64,000 nucleotides of DNA from Erythrobacteraceae bacterium WH01K (lineage in GTDB: Bacteria > Pseudomonadota > Alphaproteobacteria > Sphingomonadales > Sphingomonadaceae), in contig CP115966.1 of NCBI GenBank assembly GCA_027941995.1, positions 744,001 through 808,000 on the forward strand, written 5' to 3'. Each line of letters opens with the position of its first letter. Positions within the stretch are counted from its first letter, which is position 1. A program made the translations under genes and the position numbers. Positions 8,016 to 16,907 of this stretch are shown one piece after another. Under the pieces are notes generated by a model. It was not told where the DNA came from. It did no database searches and saw only the letters and a list, made by a program, of their open reading frames with translations.

Positions 8016-9215
8016 TCAGCGCCGGGACTGCGCCTCGGCCAGATCGCGGGCGATCTTGTCGCGATAGGGTTGCAAGGCGGTCATCGCGTTTGCACCTGCC
8101 GTCCGAGCCTTCTCCTTCAAAGCCTCGCTATCGGCAAGGCAATCCATGACGAGCTTCATTGCATCGCTGTCGGAAACGGATTTCAGGTCCATCACGACGG
8201 GATACCCAATGCTCTTGAACAAACCCTCGAACTTCACCGAATAGGCCATCGGCACGCACGCCGTGCCAGAAGATACCGCCGCAATGGCTGCATGCATCCT
8301 GGCCGCCAGCATGAGGTCCATCCTGCTGATGAAAGTCTTGGCTTCGCGAGGGCCGTCGAAAACCGGCGCAAGTCTGGCCTGCGGGAAACGCTCGACCACC
8401 TTGCGCGACGCACGAAGGTCGCTCTCCATCGTTTCTTCCGCCGGATTGAACACGTGGGGCACAAGCCAGCATTGCACATCGGCATTGGATGAAAGGTTGC
8501 CTACCAGTCCATCTATCAATGACGGATAGTTGACCGAAAGGCCGAACTGGTTGTCGCCGGCATACCCGCCTTCATAAAGCAGTCCGGAAACATTGATCCC
8601 GACATGCTTTTTCCCATCCTGCATTTCGGGGAAAGGCGAGGGCCAATCTTCCAGCCGTTTGAGGCTGAAAGCGACGTCGGAAGACAGGTGCAGTGCAGGC
8701 GAACTGGAATTTCCAAGCAATTTCCGGGCGCGTTCATAAGAAGGCCGATCGCGCGCAAACACATCCGCGCATGCTCGCAAGGCGGTCTTCCCGACGGCCC
8801 TGGTGCTGGGCGAGGTAAAGGGGCCGATCGTCTGCGGGCTAAGAACGGGGCGGCGTCCCGCAGCCGCTGCGACCAGCTTGAGCCCGGCGACCTTGCTCAG
8901 GCGTTTCCAGCCGTAAATATCTGCGAAACTGTCACCGCCGCCAATGTCGTATACGAGGTCGCATTTGCGGATCTCGTCGAAGATGGATTTCACCGCGAGC
9001 ACGGAAGAGACATCGATGTGCCTGACCCGGCCGTAATCGTCCGGGGGAGAGAAGGTTGCGTTTCCTCTAGAGCCGAAGACGACGAAATCGATCTCGATAT
9101 CGCCCGCAGCATCGGCAATCAGCCCCATGTTGGCATCGGTCAAGGCCATCACGCCCAGATTATTGGATTTGAAGCTGTGCCAGAACAGCCCGACCGTAAG
9201 TTTGTTTTTTTGCAC
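8016..9215 (-). CDS. Polysaccharide pyruvyl transferase family protein (CsaB-like)
   Basis: 399-aa member of the polysaccharide pyruvyl transferase family, which puts a pyruvate ketal on a sugar using phosphoenolpyruvate. Visible signatures are SNNLGVMALTDANM near the N-terminus, LVYDIGGGDSFADIYGW (the GGG-D-F motif), VLSPQTIGPF, VFARDRPSYERA and the late LAARMHAAIAAVSSGTACVPMAYSVKFEG. The frame is open from 9467, but the first 84 residues there are unlike the family. GTG 9215 has AAAGGA six nt upstream and gives a normal N-terminus (VQKNKLTVGLFWHS), so it was chosen. It is the first gene of the leftward block, divergent from the initiating transferase. Confidence 0.85.
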   Translation of the reverse strand: MQKNKLTVGLFWHSFKSNNLGVMALTDANMGLIADAAGDIEIDFVVFGSRGNATFSPPDDYGRVRHIDVSSVLAVKSIFDEIRKCDLVYDIGGGDSFADIYGWKRLSKVAGLKLVAAAAGRRPVLSPQTIGPFTSPSTRAVGKTALRACADVFARDRPSYERARKLLGNSSSPALHLSSDVAFSLKRLEDWPSPFPEMQDGKKHVGINVSGLLYEGGYAGDNQFGLSVNYPSLIDGLVGNLSSNADVQCWLVPHVFNPAEETMESDLRASRKVVERFPQARLAPVFDGPREAKTFISRMDLMLAARMHAAIAAVSSGTACVPMAYSVKFEGLFKSIGYPVVMDLKSVSDSDAMKLVMDCLADSEALKEKARTAGANAMTALQPYRDKIARDLAEAQSRR

Positions 9216-9621
9216 TGCTGATCCTTTGGGCCATCGGACAGACTTCCTCCCACCTTTCACATCATAGCGAAGGCGATGGCAGCTCCTTCGGAACCGAACA
9301 TCGAAATTGACTGCCGGGCTGGGGGCGGTTGTTGATCTCGCGTCCCGATAGCACGATAGCGGTGAAAAGGAAGGCGATACCCGTCTGCGAGGACCGGGTT
9401 TGCGATGGATCGGCCAGGCTTCAGCTTGTCGACAGATAAAGGCAGCAAGGAGCATGCTGTTCGTCACGCCGGGTCAGCCACGATCCTGCTGCGATTTTTC
9501 GCTGCTGCAGCAATCGGTCAGGCGTGCGGATTGCCCGGAGGGCCCAATATCGCCTATAGGCCCGCCGAGATACGGCCCCAGCGTGCCGAAGCTCACGTAA
9601 CACTCTGGAGAGAATGGAAAA
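9216..9621. promoter_or_regulatory. 406-bp divergent intergenic region of the EPS locus
   Basis: Non-coding stretch between the leftward pyruvyl transferase gene and the rightward sugar-phosphate transferase gene. It must hold the promoters of both EPS transcription units. Open frames crossing it have no recognisable protein features. I see the ribosome-binding site AAAGGA for the left gene at about 9222-9227 and GGAGAG at 9607-9612 for the right gene, but no convincing sigma-70 hexamer pair or operator palindrome. Confidence 0.5.
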
Positions 9622-10914
9622 ATGCGGGTCTCGAACGCACGGCAGCAAAAAATGACTGGGAGGCATCCGCTTTCGTCTGCGTGGTTACAGCTGGCCTTGT
9701 ATGTGCTCGCGGGCATCATTTTTCCTGTCGCCATGCGCACGCGGTTCGACGGCGCGCGGATTGCTCAGGAAGAGGCCACGGTTGCGATTTTCGGCATCTG
9801 TCTTGCGACGATCATGGTGTGGTCCATTCTCAACCGGCTGCGCGACTATGCGAAGGCCAGGTTGCTATCCTATGTGCTTCCGGTCAATTTCCTTGTCTTC
9901 GGTTCGCTGTCTCTGGTCCTGCTGGTCTTGAGATTGCCGTATAATATCTCGATCCTGCTACTAAGCGCATTGGCCATGACGGCCACGAGTTTCATGCTTA
10001 TTGCGGTCACTCGCGGCAACCGCCAGAGATATTGGGTCGTGCCTGGAGGCCGTGCTGCCGACACGCTTGGCGGCCTGGACGAAACAATCCTTTTGACCCC
10101 TGAAACGTTGCGGGAAATAATTGGTCGCCGCATGAACGGATCGCTCGTCGCCGATCTGCATCACGCCCGCAGTGAGGAATGGGACCAGCTGATAGCGGAA
10201 GCAGCGCTGAGCGGCTTGCCGGTCTATCATTATCGCCAGGTCTGGGAATACACGACCGGGCAGGTCAAGATCGACCACCTGCGCGAAAACAATCTGGGAA
10301 CGCTCATTCCCAATATCGCCTACATGAAGGCAAAGCGATTGATCGATATCCTGCTCGTGATCGTTCTGCTTCCTGCCTTGATCCTTATCCTCCCGGCCGT
10401 TGCGCTCTGGGTCAAACTCGATTCAAAGGGGCCCGTTTTTTACGTGCAGGAACGGGTCGGGATGCGTGGCCACCTGTTTCGTATGTACAAATTCCGGTCG
10501 ATGCTTGCCGAACCGGTACGCGACCGTTCCGATCTGGAGGCCGCCATGACCCGGTCGGACGATGATCGCATTACCAGAGCGGGTCGCATCATCAGACGGT
10601 TCCGCATCGACGAATTGCCTCAGATACTGAATGTACTGAAGGGCGAGATGAGCTGGATCGGTCCGCGTCCTGAGGCTCTTCCGCTGTCCCGGTCCTACGA
10701 AAAGGCCATACCGTTCTACAGGTATCGTCATATCGTGCGCCCGGGTCTCACTGGCTGGGCGCAGGTCAATCAGGGGCATGTTACCGATCTCGACGAGATA
10801 GACGACAAGCTTGGTTACGATTTCTATTACATTCGCCACTTCTCCTGGTGGCTCGACGCGCTGATTTTCCTCAAGACCTTCCGCGTCATTTTCGGAGGTT
10901 TCGGAGCGAAATGA
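9622..10914 (+). CDS. Initiating sugar-phosphate (polyprenyl glycosylphosphotransferase)
   Basis: 430-aa member of the WcaJ/ExoY/GumD family that transfers a hexose-1-phosphate from UDP-sugar to undecaprenyl phosphate, the first committed step of EPS assembly. The N-terminal half has several membrane segments and a soluble segment around residues 140-215 as in WcaJ. The catalytic half starts at KAKRLIDILLV with a membrane hairpin and contains YVQERVGMRGHLFRMYKFRSM, RFRIDELPQILNVLKGEM, SWIGPRPE and RPGLTGWAQVNQG, all bacterial sugar transferase hallmarks. GGAGAG precedes ATG 9622 at good spacing; ATG 9652 is an alternative. It overlaps the next gene by 4 bp. The sugar (glucose or galactose) cannot be told. 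Confidence 0.93.
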   Translation: MRVSNARQQKMTGRHPLSSAWLQLALYVLAGIIFPVAMRTRFDGARIAQEEATVAIFGICLATIMVWSILNRLRDYAKARLLSYVLPVNFLVFGSLSLVLLVLRLPYNISILLLSALAMTATSFMLIAVTRGNRQRYWVVPGGRAADTLGGLDETILLTPETLREIIGRRMNGSLVADLHHARSEEWDQLIAEAALSGLPVYHYRQVWEYTTGQVKIDHLRENNLGTLIPNIAYMKAKRLIDILLVIVLLPALILILPAVALWVKLDSKGPVFYVQERVGMRGHLFRMYKFRSMLAEPVRDRSDLEAAMTRSDDDRITRAGRIIRRFRIDELPQILNVLKGEMSWIGPRPEALPLSRSYEKAIPFYRYRHIVRPGLTGWAQVNQGHVTDLDEIDDKLGYDFYYIRHFSWWLDALIFLKTFRVIFGGFGAK

Positions 10915-12398
10915 GTCGATCAAGGCAGCGCGGCAGGCGTAGCGCGAAAACCCCTGCTGGAGCGAAATATTCCGGATCGACTGGCGCACCTTATGTGGCG
11001 GCAGGCATTTTCGCAGCGCTGGTATTGCTCACGGGCGGTGCATCGCGTGGAGAAGTGCCGCAGCTCGCACTGCTTTACCCGGGTAGCATTTTGCTGCTGG
11101 CCTTTGTCGCAATCAGGGGCGGGCTTGCGAACCTCGGTTCGCTCAAGATCCCGGCGCTGTTGCTGGGGGGCTACATGCTATGGACGCTTGCGCAGCTTAT
11201 CCCGCTTCCTCACGCAATCTGGTCCAGCCTTCCGCAAAGGGCTGTAATCGCCGAAATCGACGACCTTGTCGGTCTGGGACAGGTCTGGCGACCGATCACC
11301 TTCGCTCCGGAGCGGACGCTCTCGACGTTTTTCGGCCTTTTCACGCCCCTGGCGGCTCTCCTGATTGCCGCGACCTTGCCCATGGCCGATCGGCAAAGGA
11401 ACCTTCGCCGGATCCTTCTGCTGGCCATCGGGGCGAATGCCATTCTCGCGCTCGTTCATGCAGTCCTGGGCGGCGATGCGCTGCATTTCTACGAAATCAG
11501 CAATGACGACCGGCCGGTGGGCTTTTTCGCCAACGTAAATCACTCTGTCGTTCTATCCGCCATCGGTATCGTTCTGTGCGGCATGGAATTGGCTGTCGCG
11601 GGCGGCAAATCCCGCAGGACGCAGGGCCGTAGCGGCGCGGCTTTCATCGCGCTCGCGACGGGAGTATCGCTCCTCTGCTTCGTCCACTTGCTCATCGGCG
11701 GTTCGCGGCAGGGGCTTATCGTGATGCTGCCGGCACTCCTTGCTGCTTTCGCCGTGTTTCTCGCGGGGCGGGATAAGGAAAAACGCGGTTCGAAAGGGGC
11801 GTATCAGCGGAAAGTGGGTTCGGCACTCGATGTCATTTCCAGGCACCGTGTCGCCGTGCTTCTGGCCCTTCCGGCCCTCATGACGGGCGGCTTCCTCCTG
11901 CTCGGCGAGATACCGGCCCTCTCGCGTCTGTATGACGAGTCGCTTGCGGACAACGTTCGCTGGACGCTGTACAGCCCCCTGATCGAGATGGTTTCTTCAT
12001 TCTGGCTGCTGGGCTCCGGAATGGGCTCTTTCGAGGACGTCTATTACATGTTCGAGACGTCGGCCTTGCTGGCGCCGTTCTACGTCAACCAGGCCCATAA
12101 TGACTGGTTGCAGATCATCATAGAAGGCGGCGTTCCGGCAATTGCGTTGCTGGCTTGCGCACTGATCCTGATCGGACGCAGGATATTCACGGTCTTCCGC
12201 CTCGGCGCGGACGGCCCGGCGCGCACAGTGGCCTGGATGGCGATAGTTGTGATCCTTTCCTTTGCGAGCCTGGTAGACTACCCTCTTCGCACGCCTCTCT
12301 TCCAAACAACGGTTGCGTGGTTGTTCGTTATGCTTGATAGCGCCGCTTTCTCCAGGGGAGCACGGGCGCGGGATGAAGTCGATGAATACGCGGCGTAA
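10911..12398 (+). CDS. O-antigen ligase/EPS polymerase family membrane protein
   Basis: 495-aa polytopic membrane protein. It has the conserved O-antigen ligase-domain elements NHSVVLSAIGIVLCG, GGSRQGLIVMLPALL and, in the large periplasmic loop, NQAHNDWLQIIIEGG; the His-Asn-Asp of the last is typical for Wzy/WaaL proteins of sphingomonad EPS loci. The frame extends upstream to 10848, but ATG 10911 overlaps the preceding stop (ATGA) and has GGAG five nt before it, so it was chosen. Being in the same unit as the export and kinase genes, it is the likelier main polymerase, with the protein encoded at 3965-5218 a second, perhaps ligase-type, member. Confidence 0.86.
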   Translation: MSRSRQRGRRSAKTPAGAKYSGSTGAPYVAAGIFAALVLLTGGASRGEVPQLALLYPGSILLLAFVAIRGGLANLGSLKIPALLLGGYMLWTLAQLIPLPHAIWSSLPQRAVIAEIDDLVGLGQVWRPITFAPERTLSTFFGLFTPLAALLIAATLPMADRQRNLRRILLLAIGANAILALVHAVLGGDALHFYEISNDDRPVGFFANVNHSVVLSAIGIVLCGMELAVAGGKSRRTQGRSGAAFIALATGVSLLCFVHLLIGGSRQGLIVMLPALLAAFAVFLAGRDKEKRGSKGAYQRKVGSALDVISRHRVAVLLALPALMTGGFLLLGEIPALSRLYDESLADNVRWTLYSPLIEMVSSFWLLGSGMGSFEDVYYMFETSALLAPFYVNQAHNDWLQIIIEGGVPAIALLACALILIGRRIFTVFRLGADGPARTVAWMAIVVILSFASLVDYPLRTPLFQTTVAWLFVMLDSAAFSRGARARDEVDEYAA

Positions 12399-12486
12399 CC
12401 GCCTTAGCGCACCTGCGTGTAATCACCTCGGTGAAGGACCATCTTCTTTCAGGTCCGATCAAGCAAAAGCTCGTTAGAGGTTTCGG

Positions 12487-13197
12487 ATGTCTCGCATTTT
12501 TACCGTTTTTTGTGCTGCGGCCCTCATACTACCTGGCGTCGCCGGGTGCAGCACGACCAAGGTGACCGCCCAGGACAGCTCCATCGAGCTTACCGATCTG
12601 AGCGAATTGCCGGCCCCCGAAGCTGTTGGCCTGTACCGGCTTGGGCCGATCCAGAACCTGCAAATCGACGTTGTCGGGGCCGAGGAGATCAGTGGAACCT
12701 ACTTCGTCGACGATCGCGGCGTAGTCGAGTTTCCCTATGTCGGCGAGGTGGACGTGACGGGCCGCACCCCGTCCCAGTTGGCGTCGGTATTGGCGAGCGG
12801 CCTTCGCGGCGACTACATCGTCGATCCGCAGGTTCGCGTCCGCCCCGAAGAGGTGACCCAGCCCTTGATATCGGTGGGCGGTCAGGTGGCGAAACCGGGC
12901 GCCGTGCCGGCGGCAATCTCGGAAACGCTTTTGCGGGCCGTCAACAATGCGGGCGGATTGGCCGAATTTGCGGATTCCGGGGATGTCCTCGTGCAACGGG
13001 AAGTTCAGGGGCGGCGATATATCGGGGTCTATAACCTGGAAGCAATCCAGCGCGGGAACTATCCGGACCCGGCGGTCTATCCGAACGACATCATCACGGT
13101 TGGGGAATCCTCCCGCCGGCGGACGCTCGAGACGATCCTCCAGTACGTTCCGCTGCTCTCTTCGACTGCTATCTTGATCGACCGCGTGGGCCGTTGA
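12487..13197 (+). CDS. Wza-like polysaccharide export lipoprotein
   Basis: 236-aa outer-membrane polysaccharide export protein. A lipoprotein signal peptide ends LILPGVAGC with the lipidated Cys at residue 21. It is followed by a Poly_export domain (YRLGPIQNLQIDVVGAEEISGTYFVDDRGVVEFPYVGEVDVTG written in pieces here: YRLGPIQNLQI then VDDRGVVEFPYVGEV) and a SLBB-type segment LISVGGQVAKPGAV with NNAGGLAEFAD. The length is like the shorter sphingomonad GelD/Wza forms. AGAGG precedes ATG 12487. It would form the outer-membrane part of the export channel with the Wzc-like kinase encoded 34 bp downstream. Confidence 0.9.
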   Translation: MSRIFTVFCAAALILPGVAGCSTTKVTAQDSSIELTDLSELPAPEAVGLYRLGPIQNLQIDVVGAEEISGTYFVDDRGVVEFPYVGEVDVTGRTPSQLASVLASGLRGDYIVDPQVRVRPEEVTQPLISVGGQVAKPGAVPAAISETLLRAVNNAGGLAEFADSGDVLVQREVQGRRYIGVYNLEAIQRGNYPDPAVYPNDIITVGESSRRRTLETILQYVPLLSSTAILIDRVGR

Positions 13198-13231
13198 GCC
13201 ACCGTCGAACTCCTTAGGACCAGGGTAATTT

Positions 13232-15340
13232 ATGAACGACAGTACCATCGCAGAAACCCGGGGGGGTGGTGACGGCGATTTCGGTATCGACATGCGGCGA
13301 CTGTATTCGCGCGCACGTTCGATGCGCGTCATCCTGATAGCGCTTTTCGCGGCGACTGTGCTGATCGGGCTGCTGGCGACCTTGCTCGCCCCGCCGACCT
13401 ATCGCGCTGTCGCGGAAATCGAGATCAGTCGCGCCAGTTCGGCTTTCATCGAGACAGAAGCCTCACCTGCGGAAGATCTCCAGGCGGATCGCCAGTATTA
13501 CACGACACAGTACGAACTTCTGGAATCGCGCTCACTGGCGTCTCGCGTCATTGAAGCAGGGGATCTGCTCAACAACGAGAAATTCGTCTCCAATTTCGAT
13601 ATCGAGGCGGGAGTTGTCACGCAGGGCGGCTTGATCGACCTGCTGCTGGAACACCTGACGATTGAACCTGTCCAGGATTCCAACCTGGTGTCGGTCATCT
13701 TCGAAAGCCCCGACCCGACGCTTTCGGCCGAACTGGCCAATCTCTGGGCGAACGAATTCATCGAGTCCAATTTCGAGAAACGTTTCAGCTCCAACATCGA
13801 GACGCAGGAATATCTCGAGTCCGAAATTGCGAAACAGAGGGAGCGGCTTTCGGAAAGTGAACAAGCGTTGGTAAATTATGCGAACGAGAACCGCATCGTC
13901 ATCGTCGGCAATAATGGCGGCGAAGACGGTTCGAATGCGGCCGGGCAATCGCTTGTCGGAACGTCTCTCGTATCCCTGAACGAAGCATTGGCGGAAGCGA
14001 CGGCTGAGCGTATCCGCGCCGAAGCTGCATTGCGCAGCGATGTCGATACGAACTCGGTCCGGGACCCGGCGGCAGAGCTTCGCCGGACGCTGGCCCAGAA
14101 GCAGGCCGAACTGGCCAATGTGCGCGCCACCTTCGGACCTCGCTATGAACGAGCGCAATCGCTCCAGGCCGAGGTCAACTCGCTACAGCAGGCGGTTAAC
14201 CAGGCGACGGGTCTTGATACCAGTGCGCGGCGCGAGAACCTGCGCAAGCAATATCAGGCCGCGCTGGCCCGCGAAAACCGGTTGCAGGAACGTGCCGATC
14301 AGGTGAAGTCGGAATTCATCGAGCAGCAGGGACAAAGCATCGCCTATGGCATCCTGCGCCGTGAAGTCGATACCAACCGCGAATTGTATGACGGCCTGTT
14401 GCAGCGCTTCAAGGAACTCGATGCAGCTGGTGCCGGCCGGAACAACATGGTCCTGATCGATGAAGCCGAAGTTCCGTCTTCTCCGTACAGCCCGTCACTG
14501 CCGTTTAACTTGCTGATTTCGACCATACTGGGCGCGTTTCTCGTCGGCCTGGTCGTGCTGGTCCGCGAGCAACTGGATCAGTCCTTGAAAAATACCGACG
14601 ATGTTCGCGATCGGCTGGGCCTATCTACTCTCGGCATGATCCCGATAATCAAGGAGAAAGAGCTGGAGGAACAATTGGTCACGACATCGTCGGACCTTGC
14701 GGAGGCTTACGCGGCGACGAGGACCAATATCGGTTTCCTTACTGCGAACGGTGCACCCAAATCGTTCATGATTACGTCCACGCGGCCTAACGAAGGGAAG
14801 TCGCTGACCTGCGTGGCCCTTGCCCGCGGTTTCCACTTGCTAGGCAAGAAAACGCTTTTGATCGACGCAGACCTCCGCAATTCGGTCATGACCGAATTGA
14901 TCGATGAAGCGAGTGCCAGCAACGGTTTGAGTTCCGTGCTTGCCAACCAGGCATCGCCGACCGAATGCATCTATCCGGTTGCCGAGTACGGGTTCGATTT
15001 CATGCCGATCGGTCATCGCCCGCCCAATCCGAGCGAGCTGCTGGCCAGCGCACAGATGAAACGGTTGGTGGACCAGGCGCAAACCGAGCTCGGTTACGAT
15101 CTGGTCATCGTCGACAGTCCGCCGGTCCTGGGTCTTTCCGACGCGCCTCAGCTGGGAACCAGCGTCGAAGGGATCGTCTATGTTATCCAGGCGAATTCGA
15201 CACCGTTCAGGGCTGTCAAGAATTCCATCGACAGGCTGCGCAAGGGCTCCAACGAAATCTACGGCGCTATCCTGACCAAGGCTGGGCAGGCCGACGACGC
15301 GTACGAATACGCTTATGGCTATGGCTATGGACGGGAATGA
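13232..15340 (+). CDS. Wzc-like chain-length regulator with BY-type tyrosine kinase
   Basis: 702-aa polysaccharide co-polymerase fused to a bacterial tyrosine kinase. An N-terminal Wzz domain has a first membrane helix near residues 34-52, a long coiled-coil periplasmic region (about 190-385) and a second helix near 425-445 after the Pro-rich SSPYSPSLPFN. The kinase follows: Walker A STRPNEGKSLT near 514, Walker A' LLIDADLRN near 542, Walker B DLVIVDSPPV near 622. The tail carries five alternating tyrosines (691-699), the expected autophosphorylation cluster. AGGGTAA precedes ATG 13232. It controls polymer length and export with the Wza-like protein; phosphatase control is expected, but no phosphatase gene is seen in the window. 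Confidence 0.93.
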   Translation: MNDSTIAETRGGGDGDFGIDMRRLYSRARSMRVILIALFAATVLIGLLATLLAPPTYRAVAEIEISRASSAFIETEASPAEDLQADRQYYTTQYELLESRSLASRVIEAGDLLNNEKFVSNFDIEAGVVTQGGLIDLLLEHLTIEPVQDSNLVSVIFESPDPTLSAELANLWANEFIESNFEKRFSSNIETQEYLESEIAKQRERLSESEQALVNYANENRIVIVGNNGGEDGSNAAGQSLVGTSLVSLNEALAEATAERIRAEAALRSDVDTNSVRDPAAELRRTLAQKQAELANVRATFGPRYERAQSLQAEVNSLQQAVNQATGLDTSARRENLRKQYQAALARENRLQERADQVKSEFIEQQGQSIAYGILRREVDTNRELYDGLLQRFKELDAAGAGRNNMVLIDEAEVPSSPYSPSLPFNLLISTILGAFLVGLVVLVREQLDQSLKNTDDVRDRLGLSTLGMIPIIKEKELEEQLVTTSSDLAEAYAATRTNIGFLTANGAPKSFMITSTRPNEGKSLTCVALARGFHLLGKKTLLIDADLRNSVMTELIDEASASNGLSSVLANQASPTECIYPVAEYGFDFMPIGHRPPNPSELLASAQMKRLVDQAQTELGYDLVIVDSPPVLGLSDAPQLGTSVEGIVYVIQANSTPFRAVKNSIDRLRKGSNEIYGAILTKAGQADDAYEYAYGYGYGRE

Positions 15341-16544
15341 AACCCCGGCAATCGACCTTTCCTCTTCAGTGAAGGCAATTGTCGGGCTGGGCGCGCTCTT
15401 GTTGGCTGTCGCGGCGATGGTTTTTGCCGCCAGCGCTGCGATGGAAAAGCGGCGGCCGGATATATCCGTCCTCCTGAACCCCTTCATGGCGGACGCTTCC
15501 TCGCGTCTGGCTCGCGGCGTATTTGCGGCCTCCGCCGGTGAAGGAACGCCAGAGGATCTTGCTACAGGGGCGAGAGAGGCGAGGAAATTTGCGCAAGATG
15601 CATACCGCGTAAAGCCGTTGTCGCCCGATGCGCTGACCTTGCTGGCTTGGGCAAGCGAATCTGCGCCTGCCCGTACCGGCATCCTGCTGAATGCAGCAAC
15701 GCTCAACAAACGGTCGAGCATGCTGTCCGGTGCCGTCCTGACGGTGCACAGCCAGAATGAAGATGTCGAGGCTGCCCTCGATACGCTGAACAACTTTCTG
15801 GCAGTCCATCCTGAAAAAATCGACGCGCTCGAGCCGTTCTTGATCCAGACCTTGAGCAATCCGCAGGGACCGGGTGTTTTCCGCCGGGTTTTCCGCGATG
15901 AACCGCTTTGGATGGACGAATTTATTGCGCGGGCAGGTCGCGACGGCACCGCGTTGGAAAACCTTTTCGCGATCACGGATACCATGGACACCGGGAAGAC
16001 GCTTTCCCGGCGAACCAATATCGTTCTCATGCGCCGCTATCTCGAAGTTGGGCGGCTCGAACAGGCGTTTGCCACCTATCAGGGTCTTGTGTCGGATCGA
16101 CCGCTACAAAAGCCTGCATGCCGCATAGGGAGCGCGAACAGGCTCGACTGGTGTACGGACCTTGCCCCGTTCGATTGGCGCCTAGGAGAAGGCGCCACGG
16201 TTTCCAGTGTCCTCATTTCCCCCAACCCCAAGGTGCAATTCCGCGCGACACAGACCGGCAGGGAATTGATCGCGCAAAGAATCGTCCAGCTCGGCGATGA
16301 ACCTGCTTCGCTGCGGGTCGACTACACGTCGGATGATTCCGCGTTCGGGGACAATGTGAACGTCAGCGTAATCTGCGCGACCGACCGGAGGCAGCTCTTC
16401 AATGCGACCCTCTCCTCGCTGCGTGCGAGCGAGGGCGCTGAGATTTCGGCCGATTGCGACTTTGTTATTTTCACTCTCGTCTCACTCCGGTCGGTACGCG
16501 CAGCTCCCACTCGGGGGAGTATCGACGGCGTTCGTTTCGATTAG
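15315..16544 (+). CDS. Uncharacterised membrane-anchored protein of the EPS operon
   Basis: 409-aa protein that I cannot assign to a named family. One N-terminal membrane helix (about residues 20-42, VGLGALLLAVAAMVFAASAA) is followed by a roughly 360-residue soluble part, probably periplasmic. Helical, TPR-like segments around 70-270 (LLAWASESAPARTGILLNAA, VEAALDTLNNFLAVHP, RYLEVGRLEQAFATYQGLV) are followed by a C-terminal beta-rich part with paired cysteines. Three in-frame ATGs (15315, 15321, 15327) all lie within the end of the kinase gene; none has a clear Shine-Dalgarno, so translation is likely coupled. As the last gene of the export operon it may assist polymerisation or secretion; this is inference from position only. 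Confidence 0.6.
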   Translation: MAMAMDGNETPAIDLSSSVKAIVGLGALLLAVAAMVFAASAAMEKRRPDISVLLNPFMADASSRLARGVFAASAGEGTPEDLATGAREARKFAQDAYRVKPLSPDALTLLAWASESAPARTGILLNAATLNKRSSMLSGAVLTVHSQNEDVEAALDTLNNFLAVHPEKIDALEPFLIQTLSNPQGPGVFRRVFRDEPLWMDEFIARAGRDGTALENLFAITDTMDTGKTLSRRTNIVLMRRYLEVGRLEQAFATYQGLVSDRPLQKPACRIGSANRLDWCTDLAPFDWRLGEGATVSSVLISPNPKVQFRATQTGRELIAQRIVQLGDEPASLRVDYTSDDSAFGDNVNVSVICATDRRQLFNATLSSLRASEGAEISADCDFVIFTLVSLRSVRAAPTRGSIDGVRFD

Positions 16545-16907
16545 ATCGGAACTGGCGACGAAATGTCGCAGGCTCTCGGCCGGCTGATGCCGTTCTGCCG
16601 CGAAAGGCATAAAGCATCACTGACGATAAACGCGATCGGGCCAGCCACGCCGCCAGAAAATTGCAAAATCCGCGAAAGACTCGCGGCCTGAGAAACCCCC
16701 GGAAGGAGGGCGTCTTGATCTAAGGGGAATGGTGCCCAGAAGTCGACGAAGATGGACACTCAAATCCTTGGAGAATTTCCGTAAAATTGCCTCGTTGATC
16801 GCAACTTTGCGCCTGATTCCGGACTTTGAATCAGTAGTTTCGAGTTGTTGAAAGCAGGCCTAACGGCCAATCCGAGAAGAGGCTATGGCTGGTCCGGAGG
16901 CAATCAA
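16545..16907. other. 363-bp non-coding stretch at the EPS/island junction
   Basis: No credible gene lies here. The stretch separates the convergent ends of the EPS operon and of the leftward Cys-protein pair. It contains the partial repeat copy A (16728-16781). I see no strong terminator hairpin followed by a T-run for the EPS operon. Confidence 0.5.
16728..16781 (+). repeat. Dispersed repeat, copy A (partial)
   Basis: About 54 bp matching the right-hand half of the repeat seen in full at 19310, 23345 and 25415. It shares GGTGCCC, then GACGAAGATGG-CACTCA, then TTGGAGAATTTCCG. The left arm is absent or too diverged to recognise. On the minus strand the frame reads RKFSKDLSVHLRRLLGTI, close to the peptide read from the other copies. 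Confidence 0.7.

Noticed and set aside
9405-9944. 179-aa plus-strand frame overlapping the start of the sugar-phosphate transferase gene
   Set aside because: It covers the intergenic region and a shifted reading of the transferase; no signature and no ribosome-binding site.
12436-12456. Small inverted repeat GGACC/GGTCC before the export lipoprotein gene
   Set aside because: Five-bp arms with a long loop are too weak to call an operator or attenuator.
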